Assembly: GCF_014837155.1 (NCBI RefSeq)
Contig: NZ_JACYHA010000006.1
Location: forward strand, 124,001-188,000
DNA from: Litchfieldia stipae
GTDB taxonomy: Bacteria > Bacillota > Bacilli > Bacillales > Bacillaceae_L
Reading direction: 5' to 3'
DNA: 64,000 nt
Shown piece by piece: positions 26,979 to 35,778 of this stretch. Positions within the stretch are counted from its first letter, which is position 1, and every line of letters begins with the position of its first letter. The position numbers were made by a program, and so were the translations under genes. The notes under the pieces are model-generated. The model worked only from the letters and a program-made list of their open reading frames with translations, did no database searches and was not told the origin of the DNA.

Positions 26979-27032
26979 TTCAAAAAAAACAGCTCAAATG
27001 ACAACTAAATTGCCATAGAAAATGGCAGAATA

Positions 27033-27068
27033 AAAGCAAAAAACTCGTCTATCTTTGGACGGGTTTTT
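27033..27068. terminator. Terminator just inside the left transposon end
   Basis: AAAAAACTCGTC pairs with GACGGGTTTTTT (one G-T pair), followed by more T. It may insulate cadC from transcription entering the transposon. Confidence 0.6.
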
Positions 27069-27116
27069 TTATTAAAAAATGAGACTTTAAATAAGGAGGA
27101 ATATTTTTTTAAATTC

Positions 27117-27180
27117 ATTCAAGTATCCACTTGAATAATATTGAAAAAGGAGTATACTATATTCAAGCGAACATTTGAAT
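27117..27180 (+). promoter_or_regulatory. cadC promoter with two CadC-type inverted repeats
   Basis: A -35 box TTGAAT (27,131-27,136) and -10 box TATACT (27,153-27,158) with 16-bp spacing. Two inverted repeats overlap it: ATTCAAG/CTTGAAT (27,117-27,136, perfect 7-bp arms, covering the -35) and ATTCAA/TTGAAT (27,161-27,180, just after the -10). These fit the usual TTCAA-type operators of CadC/SmtB repressors. Confidence 0.75.
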
Positions 27181-27197
27181 GAGAATGGAGTGAGAAA

Positions 27198-27566
27198 ATG
27201 AACAAGAAAGATACTTGTGAGATTTATTGTTATGACGAAGAAAAGGTCAATCGAATACAAGGGGATTTACAAGCGGTTGATATTGTTAGTGTTGCCCAAA
27301 TGTTAAAAGCGATTGCTGATGAAAATAGAGCAAAAATTACCTATGCATTATGTCAAGATGAAGAGTTATGTGTGTGTGATATAGCAAATATTGTAGGTGC
27401 CACAGTTGCAAATGCATCCCATCACTTGCGAACTCTTCATAAGCAAGGTGTTGTGAAGTTTCGAAAAGAAGGAAAACTCGCGTTTTATTCGTTAGATGAT
27501 GAACACATTAGACAGATTATGATGATTGCATTAGCACATAAGAAAGAGGTGAAGGTAAATGGCTGA
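27198..27566 (+). CDS. cadC: Cadmium-sensing ArsR/SmtB repressor CadC
   Basis: A 122-residue winged-helix repressor that leaves DNA when Cd(II), Pb(II) or Zn(II) binds. The metal motif ELCVCD lies on the recognition-domain helix, and N-terminal Cys residues ([12 protein letters not shown]) complete the CadC-type site. [15 protein letters not shown] and [16 protein letters not shown] are the family core. It overlaps cadA by 8 bp. Inverted repeats in its promoter indicate autoregulation. Confidence 0.94.
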   Translation: MNKKDTCEIYCYDEEKVNRIQGDLQAVDIVSVAQMLKAIADENRAKITYALCQDEELCVCDIANIVGATVANASHHLRTLHKQGVVKFRKEGKLAFYSLDDEHIRQIMMIALAHKKEVKVNG

Positions 27567-29691
27567 TCAACAAGCTAAACTATCTGAAAAAGAAATGAAA
27601 GCCTATCGAGTTCAAGGATTTACTTGTACCAACTGTGCTGCCATTTTTGAAAATAATGTTAAAGAATTACCAGGTGTTCAGGATGCGAAAGTAAACTTTG
27701 GAGCATCTAAAGTTTATGTTAAAGGTACAACAACAATTGAAGAATTAGAAAAAGCTGGAGGATTTGAAAATTTAAAGATCCGGGATGAAAAAGAACAAAG
27801 AGTTGAACGTGAACCTTTCTGGAAGCAAAAAGAAAACATTAAGGTATATATTTCAGCGATATTGCTTGTTATTAGTTGGTTTTTAGGGGAGCAATACGGT
27901 GAGGAACATTTACTACCTACTATTGGATACGCAGCTTCTATCCTAATTGGCGGATATTCGTTATTTATTAAAGGGATTAAGAATTTAAGCAGATTACAGT
28001 TCGATATGAATACCCTAATGACCATTGCGATTATTGGAGCTGCAATAATTGGTGAATGGGGCGAAGGAGCAACCGTTGTTATCCTATTTGCTATCAGTGA
28101 AGCATTAGAGCGTTATTCGATGGATAAAGCTCGCCAATCCATTGAATCATTGATGGATATTGCACCAAAAGAAGCATTAATTCGTCGTGGGAATGAAGAA
28201 ATGATGGTCCACGTTGATGATATTCAAGTCGGAGATATTATGATCGTAAAGCCTGGTCAAAAATTGGCGATGGATGGATTAGTTGTTAAAGGTACATCTA
28301 CGTTAAACCAGGCTGCCATTACAGGTGAAAGTGTTCCAGTAACAAAAACAATTGATGATGAAGTCTTTGCAGGAACTTTGAATGAAGAAGGATTGCTCGA
28401 AGTTAAAGTAACAAAACGAGTAGAAGACACCACCCTTTCAAAGATTATTCATCTTGTAGAAGAAGCTCAGGCAGAACGAGCACCTTCTCAGGCGTTTGTT
28501 GATAAATTTGCGAAATACTATACACCAGCGATTGTGATTTTGGCTCTTTTAATTGCTGTTGTTCCTCCATTACTATTTGGTGGGGATTGGAGCGAATGGA
28601 TTTATCAAGGTTTAGCTGTATTAGTAGTTGGTTGTCCGTGTGCCTTGGTTGTTTCCACTCCTGTTTCAATTGTTACTGCAATAGGAAATGCAGCGAAAAA
28701 TGGTGTTTTGATAAAAGGTGGTATTCATTTAGAAGAAGCTGGAGCTCTTAAAGCTATTGCTTTTGATAAAACAGGAACATTAACAAAAGGTGTTCCAGCT
28801 GTAACCGACATCGTGACGTATGCTGAAAATGAAAATGAATTGATGACAATAACGGCAGCCATTGAAAAAGGCTCACAACATCCACTTGCTTCAGCGATTA
28901 TGAGAAAAGCAGAAGAAAATGGTTTGAACTTTAATGCTGTGACCGTCGAAGAGTTCCAATCTATTACTGGTAAAGGTGTAAAAGCCAAAGTAAATAATGA
29001 AATGTATTATGTAGGAAGTCCAAATCTTTTCGAGGAATTACACGGAAGCATTGAAAGTGTTAGAAAACAAATGATTGCTGAAATGCAAACTCAAGGGAAA
29101 ACCGTGATGGTACTAGGAACGGAAAGAGAAATCCTTTCGTTAATTGCCGTAGCAGATGAAATGAGAGAAACATCAAAAACTGTAATCAGTAAATTGAACA
29201 ATATGGGAATTGAAACAGTAATGCTGACTGGTGATAACCAACGTACAGCAACCTCCATCGGGAAACAAGTGGGTGTTTCTGATATTAAAGCTGATTTATT
29301 ACCAGAAGATAAGCTAAATTTCATTAAAGAACTTCGTGGTAAACATCAAAGCGTGGCAATGGTTGGAGATGGTGTGAATGATGCTCCAGCACTTGCAGCT
29401 TCCACTGTTGGTGTAGCAATGGGTGGTGCTGGGACTGATACAGCGTTAGAAACGGCTGATATTGCGTTAATGTCTGATGATTTAAGCAAATTGCCATATA
29501 CAATAAAATTGAGCCGTAAGGCATTAGCTATCATCAAGCAAAACATTACCTTCTCTTTAGCAATTAAATTAGTAGCCTTACTGTTAGTTATGCCTGGTTG
29601 GTTAACACTATGGATCGCGATATTTGCCGATATGGGAGCGACATTGCTTGTAACATTAAACAGCTTACGATTATTGAAGGTAAAAGAATAA
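27559..29691 (+). CDS. cadA: Cadmium/zinc/lead-exporting P1B-type ATPase CadA
   Basis: A 710-residue membrane ATPase that exports divalent soft metals. One N-terminal heavy-metal domain (GFTCTNC, Cys23 and Cys26), TGES, the CPC motif in [31 protein letters not shown] and [11 protein letters not shown] are all present. The combination [10 protein letters not shown] and the [13 protein letters not shown] region is typical of the Zn/Cd/Pb subgroup and differs from CopA in this window. It is a passenger of the transposon together with cadC. A terminator follows 20 bp after the stop. Confidence 0.95.
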   Translation: MADQQAKLSEKEMKAYRVQGFTCTNCAAIFENNVKELPGVQDAKVNFGASKVYVKGTTTIEELEKAGGFENLKIRDEKEQRVEREPFWKQKENIKVYISAILLVISWFLGEQYGEEHLLPTIGYAASILIGGYSLFIKGIKNLSRLQFDMNTLMTIAIIGAAIIGEWGEGATVVILFAISEALERYSMDKARQSIESLMDIAPKEALIRRGNEEMMVHVDDIQVGDIMIVKPGQKLAMDGLVVKGTSTLNQAAITGESVPVTKTIDDEVFAGTLNEEGLLEVKVTKRVEDTTLSKIIHLVEEAQAERAPSQAFVDKFAKYYTPAIVILALLIAVVPPLLFGGDWSEWIYQGLAVLVVGCPCALVVSTPVSIVTAIGNAAKNGVLIKGGIHLEEAGALKAIAFDKTGTLTKGVPAVTDIVTYAENENELMTITAAIEKGSQHPLASAIMRKAEENGLNFNAVTVEEFQSITGKGVKAKVNNEMYYVGSPNLFEELHGSIESVRKQMIAEMQTQGKTVMVLGTEREILSLIAVADEMRETSKTVISKLNNMGIETVMLTGDNQRTATSIGKQVGVSDIKADLLPEDKLNFIKELRGKHQSVAMVGDGVNDAPALAASTVGVAMGGAGTDTALETADIALMSDDLSKLPYTIKLSRKALAIIKQNITFSLAIKLVALLLVMPGWLTLWIAIFADMGATLLVTLNSLRLLKVKE

Positions 29692-29711
29692 AAGTAAATA
29701 TTAGTTGAAAT

Positions 29712-29739
29712 AAAAAAAGGCCAGAAGTGGCCTTTTTTT
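29712..29739 (+). terminator. Terminator after cadA
   Basis: AAAAAAAGGCC pairs with GGCCTTTTTTT around a 6-nt loop. Confidence 0.85.
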
Positions 29740-29836
29740 GTGCAACAAATGACAATCAGGCTAAGATTGTATTCGCCAACACTAGTCGTAAATTTATTAT
29801 CCCCTTGTTTAACATCGAATACACAAAGAACGTGTT

Positions 29837-30154
29837 CTATCTAAAATAAATAATATCTTCCCAATTATATACTTTATCTACAATTCCAATTCTTTGTGCC
29901 GGAGTTGCCAATTCCCCATAAGCCTTATAAGGCATACAAAAGTTGTAATATGTTCTTAAGATAGTTATAGCATACTGGGCATACTTAGGATTGAAGTTGG
30001 AATAGATATAACTCTTACCATCTCCCCTAGAAGTAACTAATGGTCTTTCTAATATAGAAATTCTTCTGCGAATTTGATTAATGAATGTAACAGTTGATTT
30101 ATTATTTACTTTTTGTATCATTCTAGCAAGGTCTTCAGGTTCCAAAGAACTCAC
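29837..30154 (-). CDS. Last part of, or gene coupled to, the transposase
   Basis: A 105-residue frame beginning at a GTG whose last bases overlap the TGA of the preceding frame (GTGA). It reads SSLEPEDLARMIQKVNNKST and ends VYNWEDIIYFR. Such a 4-base overlap is usual for coupled genes, but it could also be the C-terminus of the transposase after a frameshift. No separate family is recognised. Confidence 0.45.
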   Translation of the reverse strand: MSSLEPEDLARMIQKVNNKSTVTFINQIRRRISILERPLVTSRGDGKSYIYSNFNPKYAQYAITILRTYYNFCMPYKAYGELATPAQRIGIVDKVYNWEDIIYFR

Positions 30155-31784
30155 ATCTGTTGTACAGCAACGGTTGCGTATCCAGTATCCTTAAATGGAA
30201 GTGGATGTACAATAGGGTTTTGATCCCATTTGCGAACAAATCTTCCGTCTTTTTCAACTTCAGCGTAAAATTTGTGATGCTTCAATTCTTCGGCAAGCAT
30301 TAATCTAGCTAATCTAGTAATGTTTTTGTCTTCGATATTCGAGTTTAATGCCCAATTTCTTATTACAGCTCTTGAATCTTTGTAATCTTCCATCGACTCA
30401 CGTAAAGATTTACTTTTATCAATTTTATAAATGAAATGGTGTAAATCGTTCAATTTAACCTCTCTTGAAAACACCCTCATTACTGAAATAATTGATGAAT
30501 CCTGGTCTGATGAAAATCGCCATTCTTTTGCATTTAATATTTGTTTTAAGTGCCAAAAATGAGCAACGGTTGTGTAGGTAGAATTAGTGTGTAAACCATC
30601 TATGTAATTGGATCTCCGGAAAAATTCCTCTCGTTCTCTTTGGTATTCGTTAATCGTTTGCGTGTCGAACTCTGTTGGAGGCTGAGGAGCATATGGAAAT
30701 CTTAGGTGTCCATATTTTTAGCGAAGGTATGCAAATGATCATCTTTATACATTTTTGTGTGCTCATTGATGTCGTCTAAGGTAATATCCCAATCGTAAGC
30801 GACATCTGATCTAAAAACATACCTAGATAATATATCACTACTGATAATAACTTGCGTTGGGAACTGTTTTTCTTCCTGCTCTAAAAGATATTTTGAACCA
30901 GCATTTTTCTTGCGTACGTTGTTTAATAAATAACCCATCTTATCAGTATTAATCCACAGCTCTTTAAATTCTTTGTCCCTCAACTTTGTTTCGTGCCTCG
31001 CTTGAAACTCAAGGCACTTTTTGTAGAGCCATTCCAACTTGTGATAATAAGTTTGTGCTCCTATATCCAAGATTTCAATCACTCTATTTACAGGAGTTCT
31101 ATTTGTGATTAATTCAGCAAATAAAGGTAATATATCGTTTCTTTTTTGATGATAAGTTGTACTTTCTATTGTGGAAGGCAATACATTAGTGATTTTCTTG
31201 CAGCATTTACATTGATATTTTTGAGAATTGCCGCTACTTTTCCCACATCTTCTAAATGCTTCTTTTTGATTGAAAGGTGTTAATTCTGATGTTTCACAAC
31301 CTTCTTTATGAAAGTTATATTCAGGTTCCATTGGTAGAACTGAATTAACTTCAGTTAGTCTTCTAATTTCTTCAGCGATAGCCCAATTAGACATCGCATA
31401 ATTCCCGCAATTCCAAACTGCTCCAACACTAGGTGTTACTGGATTAGAAATGAGCCTAGATTCGGTGCCAGATTTTGCGAGTGCCGATTTGTATCTTTTA
31501 GGCTTACCTTTTAATTCGTATTGAACTTGAGGCATTCCGAAGTTACTGCAATAAGGGTTAATACAGCTATTCATTTGAATGGTATATTCTTGGTCTTTGT
31601 ACCTTATGGTAACAGGTTCGAATAGAGCATTACGGTATTTAGTTGCAAAACGATTATCCGGTAATAATGAGTAGTTCTTTTCTCTTTCTAAACGTTCTTC
31701 CTCGGAAACAGGAACAATTACATCAAAGATATTATCCATTTTATTTGTTAATCTTTTTAACTTTGCCATCTTATGCTTCCTCAC
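30151..31784 (-). pseudogene. Zinc-ribbon transposase gene with one frameshift
   Basis: The first frame (31,784 to 30,702, 360 residues) has several Cys pairs, including CINPYCSNFG and CGKSSGNSQKYQCKCC, a zinc ribbon like those of IS1/IS1595-type transposases, then helix-turn-helix-like text (RVIEILDIGAQTYYHKLEWL) and WINTDKMGY. It stops early. Adding one base in the five-T run at 30,715-30,719 (plus strand) joins it in frame to YGHLRFPYAPQPPTEFDT and on to 30,151, about 545 residues in all. The product probably moved the cadmium transposon; as read here it is inactive, or the single-base change is a sequencing error. Confidence 0.6.
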
Positions 31785-32004
31785 TAAGGGCTAATTGTTG
31801 CACTATCCTCTTATTTCGACGTTTTTGATTTATCCAATCGATAAAATTTTGGTCATCTAAGAGGTTCTTCAAGAAGATATCAACAACCTCATCTTCTGTG
31901 TAACCTGTATAATCAGCGTAATGTTTTACAGTTAATTTCGTGTGTTCTGAAACACGCCAGTCGGCTTTTTTCTCTAATCTCTTTTTAGGTTCAATGAATT
32001 GCAT
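31771..32004 (-). CDS. Small ribbon-helix-helix-like protein preceding the transposase
   Basis: A 77-residue basic/acidic protein (DWRVSEHTKLTVKHYADYTG, then EDEVVDIFLKNLL and KRRNKRIV) with a GGAGGT ribosome site. Its end overlaps the transposase start by 14 bp, so the two are co-translated. The short beta-helix-helix pattern suggests a DNA-binding helper or regulator of transposition; this is inferred. Confidence 0.6.
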   Translation of the reverse strand: MQFIEPKKRLEKKADWRVSEHTKLTVKHYADYTGYTEDEVVDIFLKNLLDDQNFIDWINQKRRNKRIVQQLALSEEA

Positions 32005-32028
32005 AATGACCTCCTAAATGACAATAAA

Positions 32029-32111
32029 TTTGACACTATAATTGGCATCGAGTTTTCATTGTACAACAAGTATTGTCCAAAGTGGAAAACTCTAAACTTT
32101 ATGGTGTCAAA
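32029..32111. repeat. Nested inverted repeat upstream of the transposase operon
   Basis: TTTGACACTATAA (32,029-32,041) pairs with TTATGGTGTCAAA (32,099-32,111) with one mismatch; inside it GAGTTTTC (32,050-32,057) pairs with GAAAACTC (32,085-32,092). It could be an operator for the small helper protein or a structured leader that limits transposase expression. Confidence 0.5.
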
Positions 32112-32149
32112 ATTAATCAAAAAGTTTAATAAACCTTGATATAACAAGA

Positions 32150-32179
32150 AAATGACGTATGCCAATTCATACGTCATTT
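32150..32179. terminator. Hairpin inside the right transposon end
   Basis: Perfect 12-bp arms AAATGACGTATG and CATACGTCATTT with a 6-nt loop, 18 bp inside the right inverted repeat. It may block outside transcription from reaching the transposase. Confidence 0.55.
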
Positions 32180-32197
32180 CTTATGTTATTTATTAAG

Positions 32198-32224
32198 AAA
32201 GCACCTCAAAACGGAACCCTTTAT
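32198..32224 (-). repeat. Right terminal inverted repeat of the cadmium transposon
   Basis: Exact reverse complement of 26,952-26,978 over 27 bp. Confidence 0.85.
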
Positions 32225-32232
32225 TCATGCTA
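32225..32232. repeat. Target-site duplication, right copy
   Basis: TCATGCTA, direct copy of 26,944-26,951. Confidence 0.7.
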
Positions 32233-32349
32233 ATTGGACTTCTTTTACATTGTTAATTTTCAGCTCGAAAACTGAACACGTTTAAGAAAAACCTGTATCG
32301 TCTATTTATTACACTTTTTTTCGAAATTCTTTCGGAAAACTCCCTTTCA

Positions 32350-34011
32350 CTAAATTTTATTGAAACTCCAGATTTGTTTGGCCATAACTGACAGCTGTTT
32401 ACTTCTACTTTCAATTTCTTCAAAAGTCCACTTTTTTTTCTTACAAATTTCTTTCGTCAACAAAATATTAGACTGAGAATATCTTTGTTTTTTTTCATCA
32501 AAAGGGTTATTTGAAGCACCAATGTTTAATTCACTACCTAAAAGAGTTAGGTTTCCAATACGATTTACAAATAGTTGATGTTCATTAACTCTTGATCCTA
32601 ACTCTTTTTCCCAGGTTCTTACACTTCCTTTTGATCTTTTACTTAACTCGCGAGGCATTATATGTTCAATATGGACATCAGTTCTGGAATTAATCATTTT
32701 TTCCTTTGTGTTATTTGTTAAAGTATTTTCAATCATTTCCAGTATATATTTTGTCTGTGATGACCTAGTGAAGTCCCTGCTATGGAAACTTATGTAGAAC
32801 TCGGTATCACTTGGGGTTCTCTTTTTTAAATAGTCAATTATATAAGCAACCGGATCTTCTTTATCAAAAGATTCGAGTGCCAAGTGATTATAAATCCTAT
32901 CGATGTCCCTTGTAGAGATATTACATATACTTCTTCTGAGTGTGAAAACTTCAATTGCTTTTAAAATTCTCATTAGTTGCTCACTCTTAAGATCCATTGA
33001 TAGGCACCTTATAAGTAAGGGATAACAAGTCGTTGCTTCAATACGAACCAAGGTTTTCAACCTTTCATCTACTTCTTTTACACCCAATATTCCATTATAC
33101 AACTTTACATATAATTCCGATTTAAGCAAGATATCATCTACAAGGTTTAAAATATTCTCGGTATTATCAATGAGTTTTTGAAATCTCATATACAATTTTG
33201 GAATTGGAACTATACCGTATTCAATTGAAAATAAATAGTGCCTAAAAAACCGAACTTTATCATGCCTGACAGATTCTATTTCTTCAACATTTTCAATAAT
33301 TTTGTCCCATACCTCTATGCATTCTTCTAACGTGGATTCATTAGAAGCAATTTTACTTAAAAGATAATTCTTTATTAAATCCACTGAAGAAAGAGATAAT
33401 CCGCGATTATTTAAAGTTTCAAACAGCCTAAATGCATCATAATATGAATCGGTTACCATTAATACAAGATCAAACGACTCCAATAATCTCGTATAAACAT
33501 TCTGCCATTTAACCCCTTTTTCCTGAAGCTTTTCTTTAAAAAAGAAATATGCTTGGATTATTTTCTCTGTTTTAGCCTCTTCCTTAGTTACCCTTTTCTC
33601 CACTAATCTTTTAAAAACCTTATTGTCTTTTCTACCCAGAATTAGTTTGGCTTCCTTTTCATCTATTGTTGAACTTTTTAAAAAGTAGGTATTTATATAT
33701 CCAGCCCGATCCTCGTCAATTTCCTCAGCAATATCCCTGATAGCCGTTAATATAATTAAGGCAGTAGTAATACGTTGCTGGCCATCTACTACTTCGAAGT
33801 AACTAAACCCTTTTTTGCGTTCAGAACCAATCGTAATAACAGACCCTAAAAAATGGGTTTCTTCTCCTTCAAGCTTAATCAAATCCTCCCACAAATCATT
33901 CCACTGATCCTTCCCCCAATTATAGGTTCTTTGATAAAGGGGTACCCGGTAAACTTCATTAACACTTCCAAGCATTTTACCAATGCTTAGTCTCTTAGTA
34001 TCAATAGACAT
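32350..34011 (-). CDS. GmrSD-like type IV restriction endonuclease (DUF262-DUF1524)
   Basis: A 553-residue single-chain enzyme. The N-terminal DUF262 half has VPLYQRTYNWGKDQW and VVDGQQRITTALI (the DGQQR nucleotide-binding motif). The C-terminal DUF1524 half has the HNH-type motif HIEHIMPRELS and RIGNLTLLG. Enzymes of this type cut foreign DNA carrying modified bases such as glucosylated cytosine. The frame begins at a GTG inside AGGAGTG; the ATG at 34,011 with that AGGAG as ribosome site is the better start. The divergent XRE regulator and two palindromes upstream suggest transcriptional control. Confidence 0.85.
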   Translation of the reverse strand: MSIDTKRLSIGKMLGSVNEVYRVPLYQRTYNWGKDQWNDLWEDLIKLEGEETHFLGSVITIGSERKKGFSYFEVVDGQQRITTALIILTAIRDIAEEIDEDRAGYINTYFLKSSTIDEKEAKLILGRKDNKVFKRLVEKRVTKEEAKTEKIIQAYFFFKEKLQEKGVKWQNVYTRLLESFDLVLMVTDSYYDAFRLFETLNNRGLSLSSVDLIKNYLLSKIASNESTLEECIEVWDKIIENVEEIESVRHDKVRFFRHYLFSIEYGIVPIPKLYMRFQKLIDNTENILNLVDDILLKSELYVKLYNGILGVKEVDERLKTLVRIEATTCYPLLIRCLSMDLKSEQLMRILKAIEVFTLRRSICNISTRDIDRIYNHLALESFDKEDPVAYIIDYLKKRTPSDTEFYISFHSRDFTRSSQTKYILEMIENTLTNNTKEKMINSRTDVHIEHIMPRELSKRSKGSVRTWEKELGSRVNEHQLFVNRIGNLTLLGSELNIGASNNPFDEKKQRYSQSNILLTKEICKKKKWTFEEIESRSKQLSVMAKQIWSFNKI

Positions 34012-34051
34012 AATTTTCACTCCTAATATTTGGCAATCAGCAATAATTCTA

Positions 34052-34073
34052 TTATATGCGAATTCGCATATAA
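34052..34073. promoter_or_regulatory. Palindromic operator candidate 1
   Basis: A perfect 22-bp palindrome: TTATATGCG and CGCATATAA around AATT. It lies 41 bp upstream of the GmrSD-like gene and shares its core with 34,113-34,136. Confidence 0.65.
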
Positions 34074-34112
34074 CTAAACGTGAAATATATAAAAATACCT
34101 TTAATTAACGAA

Positions 34113-34136
34113 AAAATATGCGAATACGCATATTTT
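34113..34136. promoter_or_regulatory. Palindromic operator candidate 2
   Basis: Arms AAAATATGCG and CGCATATTTT around AATA, 67 bp upstream of the XRE gene. The common core with the first site is ATATGCGAAT followed by CGCATAT. Confidence 0.65.
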
Positions 34137-34217
34137 AATTATTTTGAAATTATTTTTGCTATGATATTTCAATACATATTAATTTAATATCACTATTCAA
34201 AAGTGGGGTTTTGGTTA

Positions 34218-34514
34218 ATGGAAAATATTGGAGAAAAGTTAAGGAAAATAAGAAATGAAAAGGGAATTTCAAGTAATCAATTAGAAATTTTATCTGGCGT
34301 TAATCAATCCACAATCATTAGAATTGAAACCAACGTTCAATCTCCATCTATTGAAACTTTACTAAAAATTTGTGATGCTTTAGACTATTCCATTGTTCAC
34401 TTATTTGAAGACAGTGCAGATATGATAAATTTAATTAATACTGCAAAGAAATTGTCACCGAATCAAAGACAAAAAATTACAGAAATGATTGAAGCCTTTT
34501 TAGTTAAAAAATAA
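34218..34514 (+). CDS. XRE-family helix-turn-helix regulator
   Basis: About 98 residues from the ATG at 34,218 (MENIGEKLRKIR). The frame is open a few codons further to 34,203, but a GGGG run (34,204-34,207) suits the later start. The helix-turn-helix spans SSNQLEILSGVNQSTIIRIE, followed by the usual SPSIETLLKICDALD. It is divergent from the GmrSD-like gene and 76 bp before a MazF-like gene. It may repress both directions through the two palindromes, or act as the antitoxin-side regulator. Confidence 0.8.
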   Translation: MENIGEKLRKIRNEKGISSNQLEILSGVNQSTIIRIETNVQSPSIETLLKICDALDYSIVHLFEDSADMINLINTAKKLSPNQRQKITEMIEAFLVKK

Positions 34515-34590
34515 TCTATATTACAAAGATATTATTAAAATTATAAGTTCAGGGTTTTGTTTAAATTTACAACTTTGAGGTGTACATAAA

Positions 34591-34905
34591 ATGAAGAAAC
34601 AAAGTTATCTATACTGGGGAAATGTTCCGGATAATATTATAATATCTGGTAAAAGACCATTTTTAGTATTATCAAAAGAACAATACAATGACACCTGTGT
34701 TTTAGTTGCACCACTATTTTCTACAAAGGGGTCACCAACTTCTCATATTCCGATCAGTAAAGAAGTGTATCCAATAAAAAATGGTGTTATCAGAACGGAT
34801 TGCATATCAACAATTAATTCCGAATATTTAACAGAAGAAATCTGTAAGTTAAGAGACGAAGATATTAACAAAGTAAAGGAAGTTTTAAAATCCATCCTGT
34901 TATAA
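34591..34905 (+). CDS. MazF/PemK-like toxin
   Basis: A 104-residue protein resembling MazF/PemK ribonucleases: an early YWGNVPDNIIISGKRPFLVLS (the R-P strand motif), VAPLFSTKG, and IRTDCISTINSEYL. These toxins cut single-stranded RNA. A GAGGTG ribosome site precedes the ATG. No classical MazE antitoxin is seen; the XRE gene 76 bp upstream is the only candidate partner. The transcript ends at a strong hairpin. Confidence 0.7.
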   Translation: MKKQSYLYWGNVPDNIIISGKRPFLVLSKEQYNDTCVLVAPLFSTKGSPTSHIPISKEVYPIKNGVIRTDCISTINSEYLTEEICKLRDEDINKVKEVLKSILL

Positions 34906-34916
34906 TAAGAATTTGA

Positions 34917-34946
34917 AAGGACCACTTTTATATTAAAGTGGTCCTT
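34917..34946 (+). terminator. Terminator after the MazF-like gene
   Basis: AAGGACCACTTT pairs with AAAGTGGTCCTT around a 6-nt loop. Confidence 0.8.
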
Positions 34947-35025
34947 CTCATAATTACTATTAACAATAAGGTAATTAGGTGTTTGGATAAGGGAATTGGT
35001 TTTTGGAGTATAACTTAGTTTTAGA

Positions 35026-35778
35026 TTACACCACCCTCCTTCCTGCTTTATAGCTTGCGGAGGCTTTATACAAAACGTTCGAAGCTTTGTTAAAGTAAGT
35101 ATTATCTAATTCGAAACCAATAAAGTTACGATTTAAATTTATAGCAGCTTGTCCTGTTGATCCTGAACCCATAAAACAATCCAATACTGTATCTCCCTCG
35201 TTGGTATGAGTTGCAATAATTTCCTCGAGAACAGTTACTGGCTTTTGACATGGGTGAAACCTTACTTTCCCACTAACTATAGGTGCTTCATAGGAAGACT
35301 TGTCATAGTAGGAATTAAAAGTCCTTTTTGTCCCTTTTGTATATGAAATAAAATACTCTCTTGGGTTTGATAAGTAATTTATCTTCGCATTTATTGGGAC
35401 CGGGTTTGTTTTTTCCCAGAATCCGATTCTGGGCTGCTTTAATTTCAATTTTTCAGCGATTACTGCGATATCACTCATTTTAAAAATATCATAAAAAATC
35501 ACCATTGTTCCACCCGGAACTAGGACTCGTTTAAATTCCTCTAAAAGAGTAAACCAATCTATACTATTTTCTTCTAAATCCCATTCCCCGAATTCCATTG
35601 AAATAGAACCAAATTTCTTTTGATCACCGCCACCATTTTTAAAATTTGTCTTTCTAGATATAAAGTATGGTGGATCCGTACAGATCAAGTGAACTGATTT
35701 GCTAGCAATCTTTTTAATTTCATTAAAGACATCACCATTTATTAACTTTAATTCTTCTGTTTTATTATAATTAGTCAT
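35026..35778 (-). CDS. Orphan DNA methyltransferase (N4/N6 amino type)
   Basis: About 250 residues. The catalytic motif DPPYF comes first (LICTDPPYFISRK) and the SAM motif FMGSGSTG last (LDCFMGSGSTGQAAI), the beta-class order, with FHPCQKP in between as in MboII/HinfI-type enzymes. The ATG at 35,778 has GGGGAAA upstream; the frame runs on to a TTG at 35,793 that is not needed. No restriction gene with matching orientation is adjacent, so it may protect DNA alone, serve as an antirestriction factor, or regulate genes. Confidence 0.85.
   Translation of the reverse strand: MTNYNKTEELKLINGDVFNEIKKIASKSVHLICTDPPYFISRKTNFKNGGGDQKKFGSISMEFGEWDLEENSIDWFTLLEEFKRVLVPGGTMVIFYDIFKMSDIAVIAEKLKLKQPRIGFWEKTNPVPINAKINYLSNPREYFISYTKGTKRTFNSYYDKSSYEAPIVSGKVRFHPCQKPVTVLEEIIATHTNEGDTVLDCFMGSGSTGQAAINLNRNFIGFELDNTYFNKASNVLYKASASYKAGRRVV

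Larger units (their letters stand above)
26201..27197. other. Gene-poor region with remnants and transposon end
   Basis: About 1 kb without an intact gene. It holds the hsdM promoter side, a strong hairpin (26,459-26,490), minus-strand remnants without start codons (26,626-26,910), one arm of a hairpin split by the cadmium transposon (26,930-26,940), the transposon's left inverted repeat, a terminator (27,033-27,068) and the cadC promoter with two operator-like repeats. Confidence 0.7.
26952..32224. mobile_element. 5.27-kb transposon carrying cadC-cadA and a degraded transposase
   Basis: Bounded by identical 27-bp inverted repeats (26,952-26,978 and 32,198-32,224, beginning ATAAAGGGTTCCGTTTTGAG) and flanked by a direct duplication of TCATGCTA. 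Inside are cadC, cadA, and on the other strand a small helper-like gene and a zinc-ribbon transposase that is now frameshifted. Joining the flanks restores a hairpin with perfect 11-bp arms, AAAAGAAGTCC and GGACTTCTTTT, with the insertion in the loop. All of this is seen directly; the transposase family is not assigned with certainty (features recall the IS1/IS1595 group). Confidence 0.85.
32005..32349. other. Intergenic region with nested inverted repeats and transposon end
   Basis: No gene is seen. It holds a nested inverted repeat (32,029-32,111), a hairpin (32,150-32,179), the right transposon repeat (32,198-32,224), the right target duplication and the second arm of the split hairpin (32,236-32,246). 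Confidence 0.65.
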
